Assembly (NCBI RefSeq): GCF_030409305.1
Contig: NZ_JAUFPQ010000023.1
Coordinates: 1-64,000 of the forward strand
From: Halomonas maura
Lineage (GTDB): Bacteria; Pseudomonadota; Gammaproteobacteria; Pseudomonadales; Halomonadaceae
Reading direction: 5' to 3'
DNA: 64,000 bases
The stretch's first letter is position 1, and each line of letters opens with the position of its first letter. Both the position numbers and the translations under genes were made by a program. This document shows positions 19,413 through 30,211 of this stretch, piece after piece. The notes beneath the pieces are model-generated. The model searched no databases, was not told the DNA's origin, and saw only the letters and a list, made by a program, of their open reading frames with translations.

Positions 19413-20159
19413 TCAGACCCCCAGCAGGCGATTGAGATGCTCGCGTCGGGCGGGCAGTTCGGCCGCCGAGATCTCCTCGATGATGCGGCCGTGTTCCATG
19501 ACGAAGTGGCGATCGGCGAGCGGGGCGGCGAAGCGGAAGTTCTGTTCCACCAGCACGATGGTCATGCCGCGCTCCTTGAGCTTGACCAGCACCTCGCCCA
19601 GCGCCTGGTTGATGACCGGCGCCAGCCCCTCGGTGATCTCGTCGAGCAGCAACAGGCGAGCCCCGGTGCGCAGGATCCGCGCCATCGCCAGCATCTGTTG
19701 CTCGCCGCCGGACAGCCGGGTGCCCTGGCTGCGGCGCCGCTCGTAGAGGTTGGGGAACATCGCGTAGATCTCGTCGAGGCTCATGCCGCCGGAGCGCACC
19801 GTGGGCGGCAGCAGCAGGTTCTCCTCGACGTCGAGACTGGCGAAGATGCCGCGCTCCTCCGGGCAGTAGCCCACGCCCAGCCGCGGGATGCGGTGCGGGC
19901 GCATGTCGAGGGTCTCGTTGCCGTTGATGACGATGGACCCGGTGCGCTGGCCGACCATGTTCATGACCGCCTTGAGGGTGGTGCTGCGCCCGGCCCCGTT
20001 GCGACCCAGCAGGGTCACCAGCTCGCCGCGGCGCACGTCGAAGTCGACGCCGTGGAGGATATGCGACTCGCCGTAGAAGGCGTGCAGGTCGCGCACCCGC
20101 AGCATCTCGGCGCCGTCGAGGTCGCGGTAGTCGCTGATCGCCTCGGCTGTCTGACTCAT
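19413..20159 (-). CDS. livF: Branched-chain-type ABC transporter ATPase (LivF-like) with altered Walker A
   Basis: A 248-residue ATPase. Signature LSGGEQQMLAMARIL, Walker B RLLLLDEITEGLAP and the switch region VEQNFRFA are intact. Walker A reads GRNGAGRST: the invariant lysine is arginine (codon CGC). I checked the codons on the minus strand. It may be a clade feature of this LivF subfamily, and LivG, the partner ATPase, keeps the lysine. It overlaps livG by 4 bp. The protein energises import together with LivG. Confidence 0.92.
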   Translation of the reverse strand: MSQTAEAISDYRDLDGAEMLRVRDLHAFYGESHILHGVDFDVRRGELVTLLGRNGAGRSTTLKAVMNMVGQRTGSIVINGNETLDMRPHRIPRLGVGYCPEERGIFASLDVEENLLLPPTVRSGGMSLDEIYAMFPNLYERRRSQGTRLSGGEQQMLAMARILRTGARLLLLDEITEGLAPVINQALGEVLVKLKERGMTIVLVEQNFRFAAPLADRHFVMEHGRIIEEISAAELPARREHLNRLLGV

Positions 20160-20932
20160 GCGCTGACCTCCTCTGCGTCGGCGGCTTCGCTGCCCATATA
20201 GGCCTCCCTGACGCGAGGATCCTGCGACACGGACGCATAGTCGCCCTCGGCGAGCACCGCGCCGCGGGCCAGTACGGTGATGCGGTCACACAGCCGGCTG
20301 ACCACGCTGAGGTTGTGCTCCACCATCAGCACGGTCCGACCCTTGGAGACCCGGCGGATCAGCTCGACGATGCGGTCGACGTCCTCGGCGCCCATGCCCT
20401 GGGTCGGCTCGTCGAGCAGCATCACCGTGGGCTCCAGCGCCAGGGTGGTGGCGACCTCCAGGGCGCGCTTGCGCCCGTAGGGCATCTCCACGGTGAGCAC
20501 GTCGGCATAGTCCTGGAGGCCGACCTCCGCGAGCAGCGCCAGGGCCCGCTCGTTGAGGGGCTCGAGGGAGCGCTCGGACCTCCAGAAGTGGAAGGAGGTG
20601 CCGAGCCGGCGCTGCAGGGCCACCCGCACGTTCTCCAGCGCCGTCATGTGGGCGAAGACCGCCGAGATCTGGAAGGAACGCACCAGCCCGAGGCGGGCGA
20701 TCTCGTTGGCGCGCATGGCGGTGATGGGCCGGCCGCGATAGAGGATCTCGCCGCGGGTCGGCGGCAGGAACTTGGTGAGCAGGTTGAAGACGGTAGTCTT
20801 GCCGGCGCCGTTGGGGCCGATCAAGGCATGGATATGCCCTTCCCGAACCTGCAGGTTGACGTCGTCCACGGCAGTGAAGCCGCGGAATTCCTTGGTCAAC
20901 CCGCAAGTCTCGAGCACGAACTCCTGGGTCAT
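20156..20932 (-). CDS. livG: Branched-chain-type ABC transporter ATPase (LivG-like)
   Basis: A 258-residue ATPase with an intact Walker A (GPNGAGKTTVFNLLT), a divergent signature region around MPYGRKRALEVATTLA, Walker B VMLLDEPTQGMG and the H-loop VEHNLSVV. It is the first gene of the five-gene importer operon. The upstream 210 bp before the sdaA terminator carries a candidate operator. The order livG-livF-receptor-livH-livM differs from the E. coli liv operon, suggesting a separately evolved importer. Confidence 0.93.
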   Translation of the reverse strand: MTQEFVLETCGLTKEFRGFTAVDDVNLQVREGHIHALIGPNGAGKTTVFNLLTKFLPPTRGEILYRGRPITAMRANEIARLGLVRSFQISAVFAHMTALENVRVALQRRLGTSFHFWRSERSLEPLNERALALLAEVGLQDYADVLTVEMPYGRKRALEVATTLALEPTVMLLDEPTQGMGAEDVDRIVELIRRVSKGRTVLMVEHNLSVVSRLCDRITVLARGAVLAEGDYASVSQDPRVREAYMGSEAADAEEVSA

Positions 20933-21043
20933 GAGACGTCCTCTCGGGACCGCCGTGGCGATCCGCCGTTGCGTTGCTGTTGTCGTTGTTGTGGTGCCGA
21001 GGTGGCGGTGGCATCACTGGCGGGAGCGGCCAGCTATTACCTT

Positions 21044-21057
21044 TACGTCAACGTAAG
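21044..21057. promoter_or_regulatory. Candidate operator upstream of the importer operon
   Basis: A perfect inverted repeat TTACGT-CA-ACGTAA lies 112 bp upstream of livG in an AT-richer patch. Its form resembles operators I associate with MerR-family regulators of branched-chain amino acid catabolism (LiuR type); that link is recalled, not tested. No such regulator is in the window. Confidence 0.4.
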
Positions 21058-21142
21058 CTAGAGGACGAAACGCAGGGCGGCAACCGCAGAATCACCGAAC
21101 TCGACCAATGGCGTAGACGGCCGAAATACGTCGCTTGAACAC

Positions 21143-21177
21143 AAAAAAGGCGCGCGTCCCGCTACGGGACGCGCGCC
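21143..21177 (-). terminator. Strong Rho-independent terminator of sdaA
   Basis: A 12-bp perfect stem (GGCGCGCGTCCC with GGGACGCGCGCC), a five-base loop and, on the minus strand, six T residues directly after it. It lies 39 bp past the sdaA stop. Confidence 0.93.
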
Positions 21178-21215
21178 AGGAGGGACGGCATCCGCCGCCC
21201 GAGAGAGAAGGGGTG

Positions 21216-22595
21216 TCAGCACTCGATGGCGTTGACCGCCAGGCCGCCCTTGGAGGTTTCCTTGTACTTGTCCTGCATGTCGGCGCCGGTATCGCGCATG
21301 GTGCGGATCGCCTTGTCCAGGGAGATGAAGTGCTCACCGTCGCCACGCAGCGCCATCTGGGCGGCGTTGATGGCCTTGACCGAGGCGATGGCGTTGCGCT
21401 CGATGCAGGGCACCTGCACCAGGCCGCCCACGGGGTCGCAGGTCAGTCCCAGGTTGTGCTCCAGGCCGATCTCGGCGGCGTTCTCCACCTGGCCCGGGGT
21501 GCCGCCCAGCACTTCGGTCAGCCCCGCCGCCGCCATGGCGCAGGCCGAGCCGACCTCGCCCTGGCAGCCCACCTCGGCACCGGAAATCGAGGCGTTCTTC
21601 TTGCACAGGATGCCCACCGCGGCCGCGGTCAGCATGAAGTCGACCACGCAGCGCTCGTCGGCGCCCTCCTGGAACTTCATGTAGTAGTGCAGCACCGCCG
21701 GGATGATACCCGCCGCCCCGTTGGTCGGCGCGGTGACCATGCGCCCACCGGCGGCATTCTCCTCGTTGACCGCCAGGGCGAAGACGTTGACCCAGTCCAT
21801 CGCCGAGAAGGTCGAGGCGATCAGGCTGCGGTCGTCATCCATGGACTCGAGTCGACGGTGCAGGGCGGCGGCGCGGCGCCGGACATGGAGCCCGCCGGGC
21901 AGCACGCCCTCGGCCGCCAGCCCCTGGTTGACGCACTCCTGCATCGCCTCCCAGATCCGCCACAGCCCGGCGCGGACCTCGGCCTCGCTGCGCCAGGCCT
22001 TCTCGTTGGCCATCATCAGCTCGCTGATGCGCAGGTCGTGCAGCCGGCACAGCGCCAGCAGCTCGGCGGCGCTGTTGAAGTCGTAGGGCAGCGCGGTGGT
22101 GTCGGCATCCAGCTCGCCACGGGCGGCCTGCGCCTCGTCGATCACGAAGCCGCCGCCCACCGAGTAGAAGACGTTGCGGTAGAGCTCGCCGGCATGGCCG
22201 TGGGCCACCAGAGTCATGGCGTTGGGGTGGTAGGGCAGGCTCTCGTCGTGCCACTGCAGGTCCCGGGCCCACAGGAAGGGGATCGCCAGGCGGCCGTCGA
22301 GCAGCAGGGTCTGGGATTCCAGCAGCTCCTCGATGCACGGCGTGACGATGGCCGGGTCAATGGAATCGGGCAGCTCGCCCATCAGCCCCATGATGGTGGC
22401 CTGGTCGGTGCCATGGCCCTTGCCGGTCGACGACAGCGAGCCGTGCAGGTGCACCTCGACCCGGGCCACCCGCTCCAGCAGATCCTGACGACGCAGGGCC
22501 TGGACGAAGTCGTAGGCCGCGCGCATGGGACCGACCGTGTGCGAGCTGGAGGGGCCGATGCCGATCTTGAAGAGGTCGAAGACGCTGATTGCCAT
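21216..22595 (-). CDS. sdaA: L-serine ammonia-lyase (iron-sulphur type)
   Basis: A 459-residue single-chain serine deaminase: serine to pyruvate and ammonia. It has the opening [20 protein letters not shown], the cysteine segment [16 protein letters not shown], and [18 protein letters not shown], which supply the three ligands of a catalytic [4Fe-4S] cluster. The start is the ATG at 22595; earlier in-frame codons are open but lack a site. In betaine catabolism glycine is converted to serine, so this gene would complete the route to pyruvate (inference, but the same linkage is known in Pseudomonas). Confidence 0.95.
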   Translation of the reverse strand: MAISVFDLFKIGIGPSSSHTVGPMRAAYDFVQALRRQDLLERVARVEVHLHGSLSSTGKGHGTDQATIMGLMGELPDSIDPAIVTPCIEELLESQTLLLDGRLAIPFLWARDLQWHDESLPYHPNAMTLVAHGHAGELYRNVFYSVGGGFVIDEAQAARGELDADTTALPYDFNSAAELLALCRLHDLRISELMMANEKAWRSEAEVRAGLWRIWEAMQECVNQGLAAEGVLPGGLHVRRRAAALHRRLESMDDDRSLIASTFSAMDWVNVFALAVNEENAAGGRMVTAPTNGAAGIIPAVLHYYMKFQEGADERCVVDFMLTAAAVGILCKKNASISGAEVGCQGEVGSACAMAAAGLTEVLGGTPGQVENAAEIGLEHNLGLTCDPVGGLVQVPCIERNAIASVKAINAAQMALRGDGEHFISLDKAIRTMRDTGADMQDKYKETSKGGLAVNAIEC

Positions 22596-22756
22596 GATGA
22601 TGCCTCGTGTCTGGGGCCGGATCGCTCCGGTGTCCGCCTTGTTGTCAGTCAGGCTAAAGCCATCTGGCTTTCCGCCCCGGTTGGCCCTTATCTTGGGGGC
22701 AGTCTCGTGCCCCGGCAATCGAGAAAATCTCGTCGACAGTATAGAATGGCTAAACC

Positions 22757-23716
22757 ATGAGCCGTCTCCTGAATTCCCAGACCCACGCCTGGCTGAAGGT
22801 CTTCGTCGTCAGCGCCCGCCACCTGTCCTTCACCCGGGCAGCGGAGGAGCTGCACGTGACCACCGGCGCCGTCAGTCAGCAGATCAAGCAGCTCGAGGAC
22901 CGCCTGGGCTTCAAGCTGTTCCGTCGCCTGCCGCGGCAGCTGGCCCTCACCGAGGAGGGCCGACGCCTGGCCACGGTGGTGGACGAGGCCTACCAGTCGG
23001 TGGGGCTCGAGGTGAAGCGCCTGCGCAGCGGCGTGATGAGCGGCATCATCCGGCTTCGGGCGGTGCCCTCCTTCCTCAACAAGTGGCTGATGCCCCGCCT
23101 GCCCCGCCTGCAGGCCCGCTTCCCGGACATCGAACTGCACGTCACCGCCGAGGACAGCAGCATCTCCCTGCGGGAGGGCGACTTCGACCTGGCCCTGGAC
23201 CTCAACGACGGCCACTACCCGGGCCTGGCCATCACGCCGCTGATGGAGGAAACCATCTTCCCGGTCTGCGCCCCGTCGCTGCTGCGCGGGCGGCCGCCAC
23301 TGCGACGCCCCGAGGACCTGGCCTGGTACCCGTTGCTCCACGACGTCACCGCCTGGCGCGGCAGTCACGATTACGGCGAGTGGGAGCACTACCTGGAAGC
23401 CATCGAGGCCCCCCTGGTCAACGTCCGCCGCGGCTACACCTTCAACCGCAACCACCTGACCATGGAGGCGGCCATCGCCGGGATGGGCGTGGCGATCGCC
23501 CGCCAGACGCTGATCACCGGCGAGCTGGACAACGGCGCCCTCATCGCCCCCTTCGACCGGCGGGTCGCCACGGGGATGCACTATGGCATCGTCTACGCCA
23601 GCGGCGCGCTGGACGATCGCCGCGTGCGCGCCGTGCATGACTGGCTCATCGAGGAGGCCGGCCGCCCCAGTGGAAGCCGTCGACTGGCGCGCGACGGCCG
23701 GGCAAGACAGGTATAA
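22757..23716 (+). CDS. LysR-family regulator (GcvA-like) divergent from sdaA
   Basis: A 319-residue LTTR. The helix-turn-helix reads [20 protein letters not shown], close to the GcvA/DsdC-like group that controls glycine and serine metabolism. It is transcribed away from sdaA across a 161-bp gap, so sdaA is the likely target. Its stop codon lies inside a consensus -10 element for the next gene. Basic C-terminus ([15 protein letters not shown]). Confidence 0.88.
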   Translation: MSRLLNSQTHAWLKVFVVSARHLSFTRAAEELHVTTGAVSQQIKQLEDRLGFKLFRRLPRQLALTEEGRRLATVVDEAYQSVGLEVKRLRSGVMSGIIRLRAVPSFLNKWLMPRLPRLQARFPDIELHVTAEDSSISLREGDFDLALDLNDGHYPGLAITPLMEETIFPVCAPSLLRGRPPLRRPEDLAWYPLLHDVTAWRGSHDYGEWEHYLEAIEAPLVNVRRGYTFNRNHLTMEAAIAGMGVAIARQTLITGELDNGALIAPFDRRVATGMHYGIVYASGALDDRRVRAVHDWLIEEAGRPSGSRRLARDGRARQV

Positions 23717-23717
23717 T
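23712..23717 (+). promoter_or_regulatory. Consensus -10 element (TATAAT)
   Basis: A perfect TATAAT 39 bp before the next gene contains the preceding regulator's TAA stop. No good -35 is seen at 17 bp; the region is GC-rich coding sequence. Confidence 0.5.
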
Positions 23718-23756
23718 TCGCCCCAGACGCTTCACCCTGTTACCGCGAGAACATGG

Positions 23757-24410
23757 ATGCCCTCGACATCGCCCCCCGACCGAATCGGTTTTCCCGCCCT
23801 CTGCCTGCGCGGCCTGGCCTACATCCTGCTGGTGGGCGCCCTGATGCAGGGCGTGCTGCACGAGGCCCTGGGCCTCACCAGCGAGCAGTTCTCCGAGATC
23901 GGCTTCACCGAGCTGACCCAGTCCCTGCTGCTGGCCATCGCCACGGCGCTGGCGCTGGCCGTCCGCCTGCTCGACCATCGACTGCCCCATGTGGCGCTGC
24001 TGCTGGTCGGCCTGCTCGGCGCCTCGCTGATCCGCGAGCAGGATGCCCTGCTGGACGCCCACGTCTTCGACGGCGCCTGGCAGACCCTGGTCAGCCTGCT
24101 GGTGCTGCCGGTGCTGTTCGTGGTGATCCGCAGTCGGCGAGCCTTCGTCGTCGAACTCGAACGCTGTGCCGGGTCCTTCGCCTTCGGCCTGTTCGCCGCC
24201 GGCTTCCTGACCACCTACGTGTTCTCGCGGCTCTATGGACGCAGCGAGCTGTGGAAGGCGATCCTCGGCGAACACTACCTGCGCACCTTCAAGGACGCCG
24301 CCGAGGAAGTCACCGAACTGTTCGGTTATACCCTGCTGGTGCTGGCGATGTTCGAGCTGCTGCTGCTGGTGCGTCGCTGGCGGCGCCGCGACGACGCTGC
24401 CGCGCCCTGA
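23757..24410 (+). CDS. Unidentified six-helix inner-membrane protein
   Basis: A 217-residue protein I do not recognise by name. Six hydrophobic segments can be read: [83 protein letters not shown] and [14 protein letters not shown], followed by a basic tail. Loop residues [14 protein letters not shown] and the [16 protein letters not shown] segment before the last helix are polar and could be conserved. The ATG at 23757 was chosen since the upstream frame lies within the regulator gene. It has its own -10 and a terminator, so is probably a single-gene unit, convergent with rpoD. Confidence 0.7.
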   Translation: MPSTSPPDRIGFPALCLRGLAYILLVGALMQGVLHEALGLTSEQFSEIGFTELTQSLLLAIATALALAVRLLDHRLPHVALLLVGLLGASLIREQDALLDAHVFDGAWQTLVSLLVLPVLFVVIRSRRAFVVELERCAGSFAFGLFAAGFLTTYVFSRLYGRSELWKAILGEHYLRTFKDAAEEVTELFGYTLLVLAMFELLLLVRRWRRRDDAAAP

Positions 24411-24418
24411 CAAACGAC

Positions 24419-24446
24419 GACGCCCGCAGGCAGGCCTGCGGGCGTC
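24419..24446. terminator. Bidirectional terminator between the membrane protein and rpoD
   Basis: A 13-bp inverted repeat (GACGCCCGCAGGC with GCCTGCGGGCGTC) between convergent genes, followed on the minus strand by GTCGTTTG. Confidence 0.75.
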
Positions 24447-24470
24447 ATGGTCACGCGGGAGAGCCGGGCG

Positions 24471-26312
<1,842 letters not shown>

Positions 26313-26554
26313 AGAAACCCTATCTCGACGAAGAAGAATGAAGCACCTGAAGCACTGAGGCGGAGAAAAACTCGATAAGCCGAACAGTATAGCGGGTTAG
26401 ACCGCCGCTTTGCCAGTTCGATGTGTTTGCGCGGTCATTCAGGTGTGTTAGGTTGTCAGGTTGCGCCCCGTTCAGGTGACGCTGATGTATATGGTGATGG
26501 TAGGAGGAACTTCAACCCCGCCGCCAATGTCTTGCGCTATCGTAGCCGTTCGCG
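26313..26554 (-). other. Non-coding gap between dnaG and rpoD
   Basis: 242 bp with no supported gene, clearly AT-richer than the flanks. In related bacteria this position carries rpoD-proximal promoters. I see no certain -35/-10 pair. Confidence 0.4.
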
Positions 26555-28375
26555 TCATTTTCCCACCTCGGCCAGCAAGGCCATCAGTCGCTGGCGCTCC
26601 TCGCCGCTCAACCGCTCACCGCTGCCCTGCCTGGCCAACAGGGCCTTGATCTCTTCCTGACGGCTCGGCCGCTGCCGGTGACGCTGGAAGTAGGCCACCA
26701 GGCCCTCCAGCTCGGTGGCGCGCGCCGCCGCCGGGATCAACAGTTCACGTCGCGCCAGCGCCGCCAGCCGCTCGCCCTCCGGCGTGCCATGGAAGTGTGC
26801 CAGCAGCACCTGGGCGCTGCGGTAGCGCCCGGCCTTCAGCAGGCGCACCACCTCGCGACACAGGCCGGCATCCGGGTCATCCTGATCGCTCCAGTCATCG
26901 CTCTCGGGGAGGCGCTCGACCAGCCCCGGGTCGTGAACCAGCAGCTGCAGGGTCCGGGCCATCAGCCCGAGCGCCGCCCCTCCGGTTGACGGACGGCCCG
27001 GCGATGCCTCTTCCGGCGGCTCGGCAGGCGCCACCGAGACCGCTGAGGGCGGCGCGGCCGCGTCGCCCCCCTGCTTCGCCATCAGCGCCTCGAAGCTTGA
27101 CTGGTCGACGCCGGTGCGCCGCGAGAGTTCCGTCAGCAGCAGCGATTTCAACACGCCCTCCGGCAGGCGCTCGATGGCCGCCAGCACCTGGCTGGCATAG
27201 CGCTCGCGCTCCTCGATCCGCTCGAGGTCGCGCCCCTCCGCCGCCTGCTCGAAGAGGAACTCCGACAGCGGACTGGCGCAGGTGATGCGGTCCCGGAAGG
27301 CCTCGGCTCCCTCGCGGCGCACCAGGGTATCCGGATCCTCGCCCTCGGGGAGGAACAGGAAGCGTGCCTGGCGCCCGTCGATCATCTGCGGCAGCACCGT
27401 CTGCAGGGCCCGCGTCGCCGCCTGGCGGCCGGCCCGGTCGCCGTCGAAGCAGAACACCACCTCGCCGACCAGCCGGAACAGCCGCGACAGGTGCTCCTCG
27501 GTGGTGGCCGTGCCCAGGGTGGCCACCGCATTGCGGATGCCGAACTGGGCCAGGGCCACCACGTCCATGTAACCCTCGACGATCACCAGGCGCTCGAGGC
27601 GGGCCTCGGCCTGGCGGGCCTCGAAGAGGCCATAGAGCTCGCGCCCCTTGTGGAAGACCGGGGTCTCCGGCGAGTTCAGGTACTTGGGCTTGGCATCGCC
27701 GAGCACACGACCGCCGAAGGCGATGGTCCGCCCGCGGATATCCCGGATCGGGAAGATCACCCGGTCGCGGAAGCGGTCATAGGTGCGCCCGCTATCCTCG
27801 CGGTGCACCAGCAGGCCATACTCCACCTGCACCGCCTCGGTGATGCCCCGCTCGCCGAGATGACGCTTCAGCGACTCCCAGCCGTCGGGGGCATAGCCGA
27901 TGCCGAAGGCCTGCTGCACCTCCGGCGACAGGCCACGCCGCTCCAGATAGTCGCGGGCGCCCTGCCCCTCCGGCATCTTCAGCCGCTCGCGGAAGAAGCT
28001 CGCCGACAGCTCCAGCAGGTTGACGCCCTCCTGGCGCTTGCGCTCCCTGGCCTGCGCCCGGGGATCGTCGGCCCCCTCCCGGGGCACCTCAAGCCCCAGG
28101 CGAGCGGCCAGTTGCTCCACCGCCTCGGGAAAGCGCAACTTGTCGTACTCCATCAGGAAGCGCAGGGCGTTACCGTGGGCGCCACAGCCGAAGCAGTGAT
28201 AGAACTGCTTGTCGGCGCTGACGGTGAACGACGGCGACTTCTCCTGATGGAAGGGGCAGAGCCCCGCATGGTTGCGCCCCGCCTTCTTGAGCTTGACCCG
28301 CTCGCCGACCACCTCGACCACGTCGACACGGGCCAGCAGGTCATCGATGAAGCGCTGTGGAATCTGACCGGCCAT
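26555..28375 (-). CDS. dnaG: DNA primase
   Basis: A 606-residue primase. Start ATG at 28375 (MAGQIPQRFIDDLLARVD) matches the family N-terminus; the frame continues upstream to 28429 without need. CHC2 zinc ligands are in LCPFHQEKSPSFTV and FYHCFGCGAHGNA (residues 40-65), the TOPRIM glutamate in LVIVEGYMDVVALA and the aspartates in CFDGDRAGRQAA. The C-terminal helicase-binding region is present after a Pro/Ala-rich linker near 460. It makes RNA primers at replication forks. Middle gene of the operon. Confidence 0.97.
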   Translation of the reverse strand: MAGQIPQRFIDDLLARVDVVEVVGERVKLKKAGRNHAGLCPFHQEKSPSFTVSADKQFYHCFGCGAHGNALRFLMEYDKLRFPEAVEQLAARLGLEVPREGADDPRAQARERKRQEGVNLLELSASFFRERLKMPEGQGARDYLERRGLSPEVQQAFGIGYAPDGWESLKRHLGERGITEAVQVEYGLLVHREDSGRTYDRFRDRVIFPIRDIRGRTIAFGGRVLGDAKPKYLNSPETPVFHKGRELYGLFEARQAEARLERLVIVEGYMDVVALAQFGIRNAVATLGTATTEEHLSRLFRLVGEVVFCFDGDRAGRQAATRALQTVLPQMIDGRQARFLFLPEGEDPDTLVRREGAEAFRDRITCASPLSEFLFEQAAEGRDLERIEERERYASQVLAAIERLPEGVLKSLLLTELSRRTGVDQSSFEALMAKQGGDAAAPPSAVSVAPAEPPEEASPGRPSTGGAALGLMARTLQLLVHDPGLVERLPESDDWSDQDDPDAGLCREVVRLLKAGRYRSAQVLLAHFHGTPEGERLAALARRELLIPAAARATELEGLVAYFQRHRQRPSRQEEIKALLARQGSGERLSGEERQRLMALLAEVGK

Positions 28376-28504
28376 CGGGCAATCCAGGCAAGGTGGAAGA
28401 CAGCGCGCCGAATCCCGGCGCAAAAACAAGCGGCCACCGATTGGCGGCCGCTTGGCGTCCCTCCCGAGACGGCCCGCGAGAACGCCGGCCGACTCCAGTA
28501 CGGA

Positions 28505-28720
28505 TCAATAGAGCCGTTCGAAACGCTTGCGCTCGCGCTGCAGCTTCTTGGCATGGCGCTTGACGGCAGCCGCCGCCTTGCGCTTGCGCTCTGCGGTCGG
28601 CTTCTCGTACTGCTCGCGACGACGAACTTCGGAGAGAACACCGGCTTTTTCGCAGGAACGCTTGAAGCGACGCAGTGCGACGTCAAACGGCTCGTTATCA
28701 CGTACTTTGACAGAAGGCAT
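28505..28720 (-). CDS. rpsU: 30S ribosomal protein S21
   Basis: A 71-residue highly basic protein beginning [20 protein letters not shown] and ending [10 protein letters not shown], both textbook S21. The frame runs far upstream, but ATG 28720 with AGGTGAG upstream is clearly the start. It is the first gene of the macromolecular synthesis operon, with a promoter near 28900. Confidence 0.98.
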   Translation of the reverse strand: MPSVKVRDNEPFDVALRRFKRSCEKAGVLSEVRRREQYEKPTAERKRKAAAAVKRHAKKLQRERKRFERLY

Positions 28721-28890
28721 TAAGCACTCACCTACCTTGGAAAACTTGAGTTCGGTTTGAACGCACGCCTTCCGGGACCCCATCTCGCTCGATCGCGTGA
28801 CACCGACATCGCCAGGCGAGCCGGTACGAAACGAGGTAATAACGCGGGATGTTGCCCCCGGGCGCACGACCCAGTCTTGCAGCGCACAGT

Positions 28891-28919
28891 ATTCTAGTCG
28901 TCGTGATCGCTCCATGCAA
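28891..28919 (-). promoter_or_regulatory. Probable sigma-70 promoter of rpsU-dnaG-rpoD
   Basis: On the minus strand, TTGCAT (28919-28914), a 17-bp spacer and TAGAAT (28896-28891). The leader to rpsU is about 165 nt, long enough to hold regulatory structure. Confidence 0.55.
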
Positions 28920-28964
28920 ACCGTTTCGCCGGCCCGGCCCCTGCCGCAACCCGGCCAAAAGGCG

Positions 28965-28970
28965 TAGAAT
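28965..28970 (+). promoter_or_regulatory. Probable -10 element for tsaD
   Basis: TAGAAT 23 bp before the tsaD start in an otherwise GC-rich stretch. No convincing -35. Confidence 0.35.
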
Positions 28971-28993
28971 GCCGCCATTTCCGCTGACGGGCC

Positions 28994-30043
28994 ATGACCA
29001 TGCGTGTACTGGGCATCGAGACCTCCTGCGACGAGACCGGCGTCGCCCTCTTCGACACCGAGCGCGGCCTCACGGCCGACGCCCTGCACAGCCAGGTCGC
29101 CATGCACGCCGAGTACGGCGGCGTGGTGCCGGAGCTCGCCTCCCGCGACCATACTCGCCGCCTGCTGCCGCTGATCCAGCGCGTGCTGGACGACGCCGGC
29201 CTGACGCGCTCCCAGCTCGACGCCATCGCCTATACCGCCGGCCCGGGCCTGGTCGGCGCGCTGATGGTCGGGGCCAGTACCGCCCATGGCCTGGCCCGGG
29301 CACTGGACATCCCGGTGCTCGGCGTCCACCACATGGAGGGCCACCTGCTGGCCCCGATGCTGGAGGACGCGCCACCGGCCTTTCCCTTCGTGGCCCTGCT
29401 GGTCTCCGGTGGCCATACCCAGCTCGTCGAAGTCGCCGGCCTCGGCCGTTACCGCCTGCTCGGCGAGTCGGTGGACGACGCCGCCGGCGAGGCCTTCGAC
29501 AAGGCGGCCAAGATGCTCGACCTCGACTACCCCGGCGGCCCCGCGCTGGCGCGCCTGGCCGAGGCCGGCGACCCGACCCGTCTGCGCTTCCCGCGCCCCA
29601 TGACCGACCGTCCCGGGCTGGACTTCAGCTTCTCGGGGCTCAAGACCCATACCCTGACCGCCATCCGCCGGCTCGAGGCCGAGGGCGCCCTGAACGAGCA
29701 GGCCAAGGCCGACGTGGCCCGGGCCTTCGAGGACGCCGTGGTCGACACCCTGGCGATCAAGTGCCGCCGGGCCCTGGAGGCGACCGGGCTCAAGCGGCTG
29801 GTGGTCGCCGGCGGGGTCAGCGCCAATGTCCGTCTGCGCGAACGCCTGGAACGGGAGGCCGTCAAGCGCGGCGCCGAGGTCCATTATCCACGCGGGCGCT
29901 TCTGCACCGACAACGGGGCGATGATCGCCTATGTGGGCGCCCAGCGCCTGCTGGCCGGGGAACATGACGAGCCCGGCCGGATGCAGGCGGTGCCGCGCTG
30001 GCCGATGGAGACCCTGACACCCCCCGACACAGAGGGCCGATGA
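28994..30043 (+). CDS. tsaD: tRNA N6-adenosine threonylcarbamoyltransferase TsaD
   Basis: A 349-residue ASKHA-fold protein that attaches threonylcarbamoyl to A37 of ANN-decoding tRNAs. Motifs: [24 protein letters not shown], the metal histidines in [21 protein letters not shown], and [11 protein letters not shown] near the C-terminus. Start either ATG at 28994 or ATG at 29000; the latter aligns best with E. coli TsaD. It diverges from rpsU, as is common. The last 79 bp recur just downstream (see the repeat). Confidence 0.97.
   Translation: MTMRVLGIETSCDETGVALFDTERGLTADALHSQVAMHAEYGGVVPELASRDHTRRLLPLIQRVLDDAGLTRSQLDAIAYTAGPGLVGALMVGASTAHGLARALDIPVLGVHHMEGHLLAPMLEDAPPAFPFVALLVSGGHTQLVEVAGLGRYRLLGESVDDAAGEAFDKAAKMLDLDYPGGPALARLAEAGDPTRLRFPRPMTDRPGLDFSFSGLKTHTLTAIRRLEAEGALNEQAKADVARAFEDAVVDTLAIKCRRALEATGLKRLVVAGGVSANVRLRERLEREAVKRGAEVHYPRGRFCTDNGAMIAYVGAQRLLAGEHDEPGRMQAVPRWPMETLTPPDTEGR
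29937..30015 (+). repeat. Direct repeat, copy 1 (3' end of tsaD)
   Basis: A 79-bp unit ending near the tsaD stop; identical to copy 2 at 76 of 79 positions, 127 bp apart. Differences fall in two codons (one silent, one Pro to Ala). Confidence 0.9.
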
Positions 30044-30063
30044 TCGCGCTCTCGAGGGCCACA

Positions 30064-30142
30064 GCGCCCAGCGCCTGCTGGCCGGGGAACATGATGAGGC
30101 TGGCCGGATGCAGGCGGTGCCGCGCTGGCCGATGGAGACCCT
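30064..30142 (+). repeat. Direct repeat, copy 2 (remnant of a tsaD 3' end)
   Basis: Begins 21 bp after the tsaD stop and encodes [20 protein letters not shown] in a frame shifted by one relative to tsaD. The short match ATGATCGC at 30040 also repeats 29921, but the 16 bases between do not align, marking a break point. It is not expressed as far as can be seen. It lies between convergent tsaD and plsY. Confidence 0.88.
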
Positions 30143-30211
30143 CCAGCCTCCGGCTGCCAGGCGCGAAGCGCCGCTGTTCAAGCTTATCAGCCGTCGGCGA
30201 AGCCAAGCGGC

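Noticed and set aside
26421..26660. A 79-codon frame upstream of rpoD
   Set aside because: It overlaps the dnaG 3' end on the other strand, lacks a ribosome site and has no motif.
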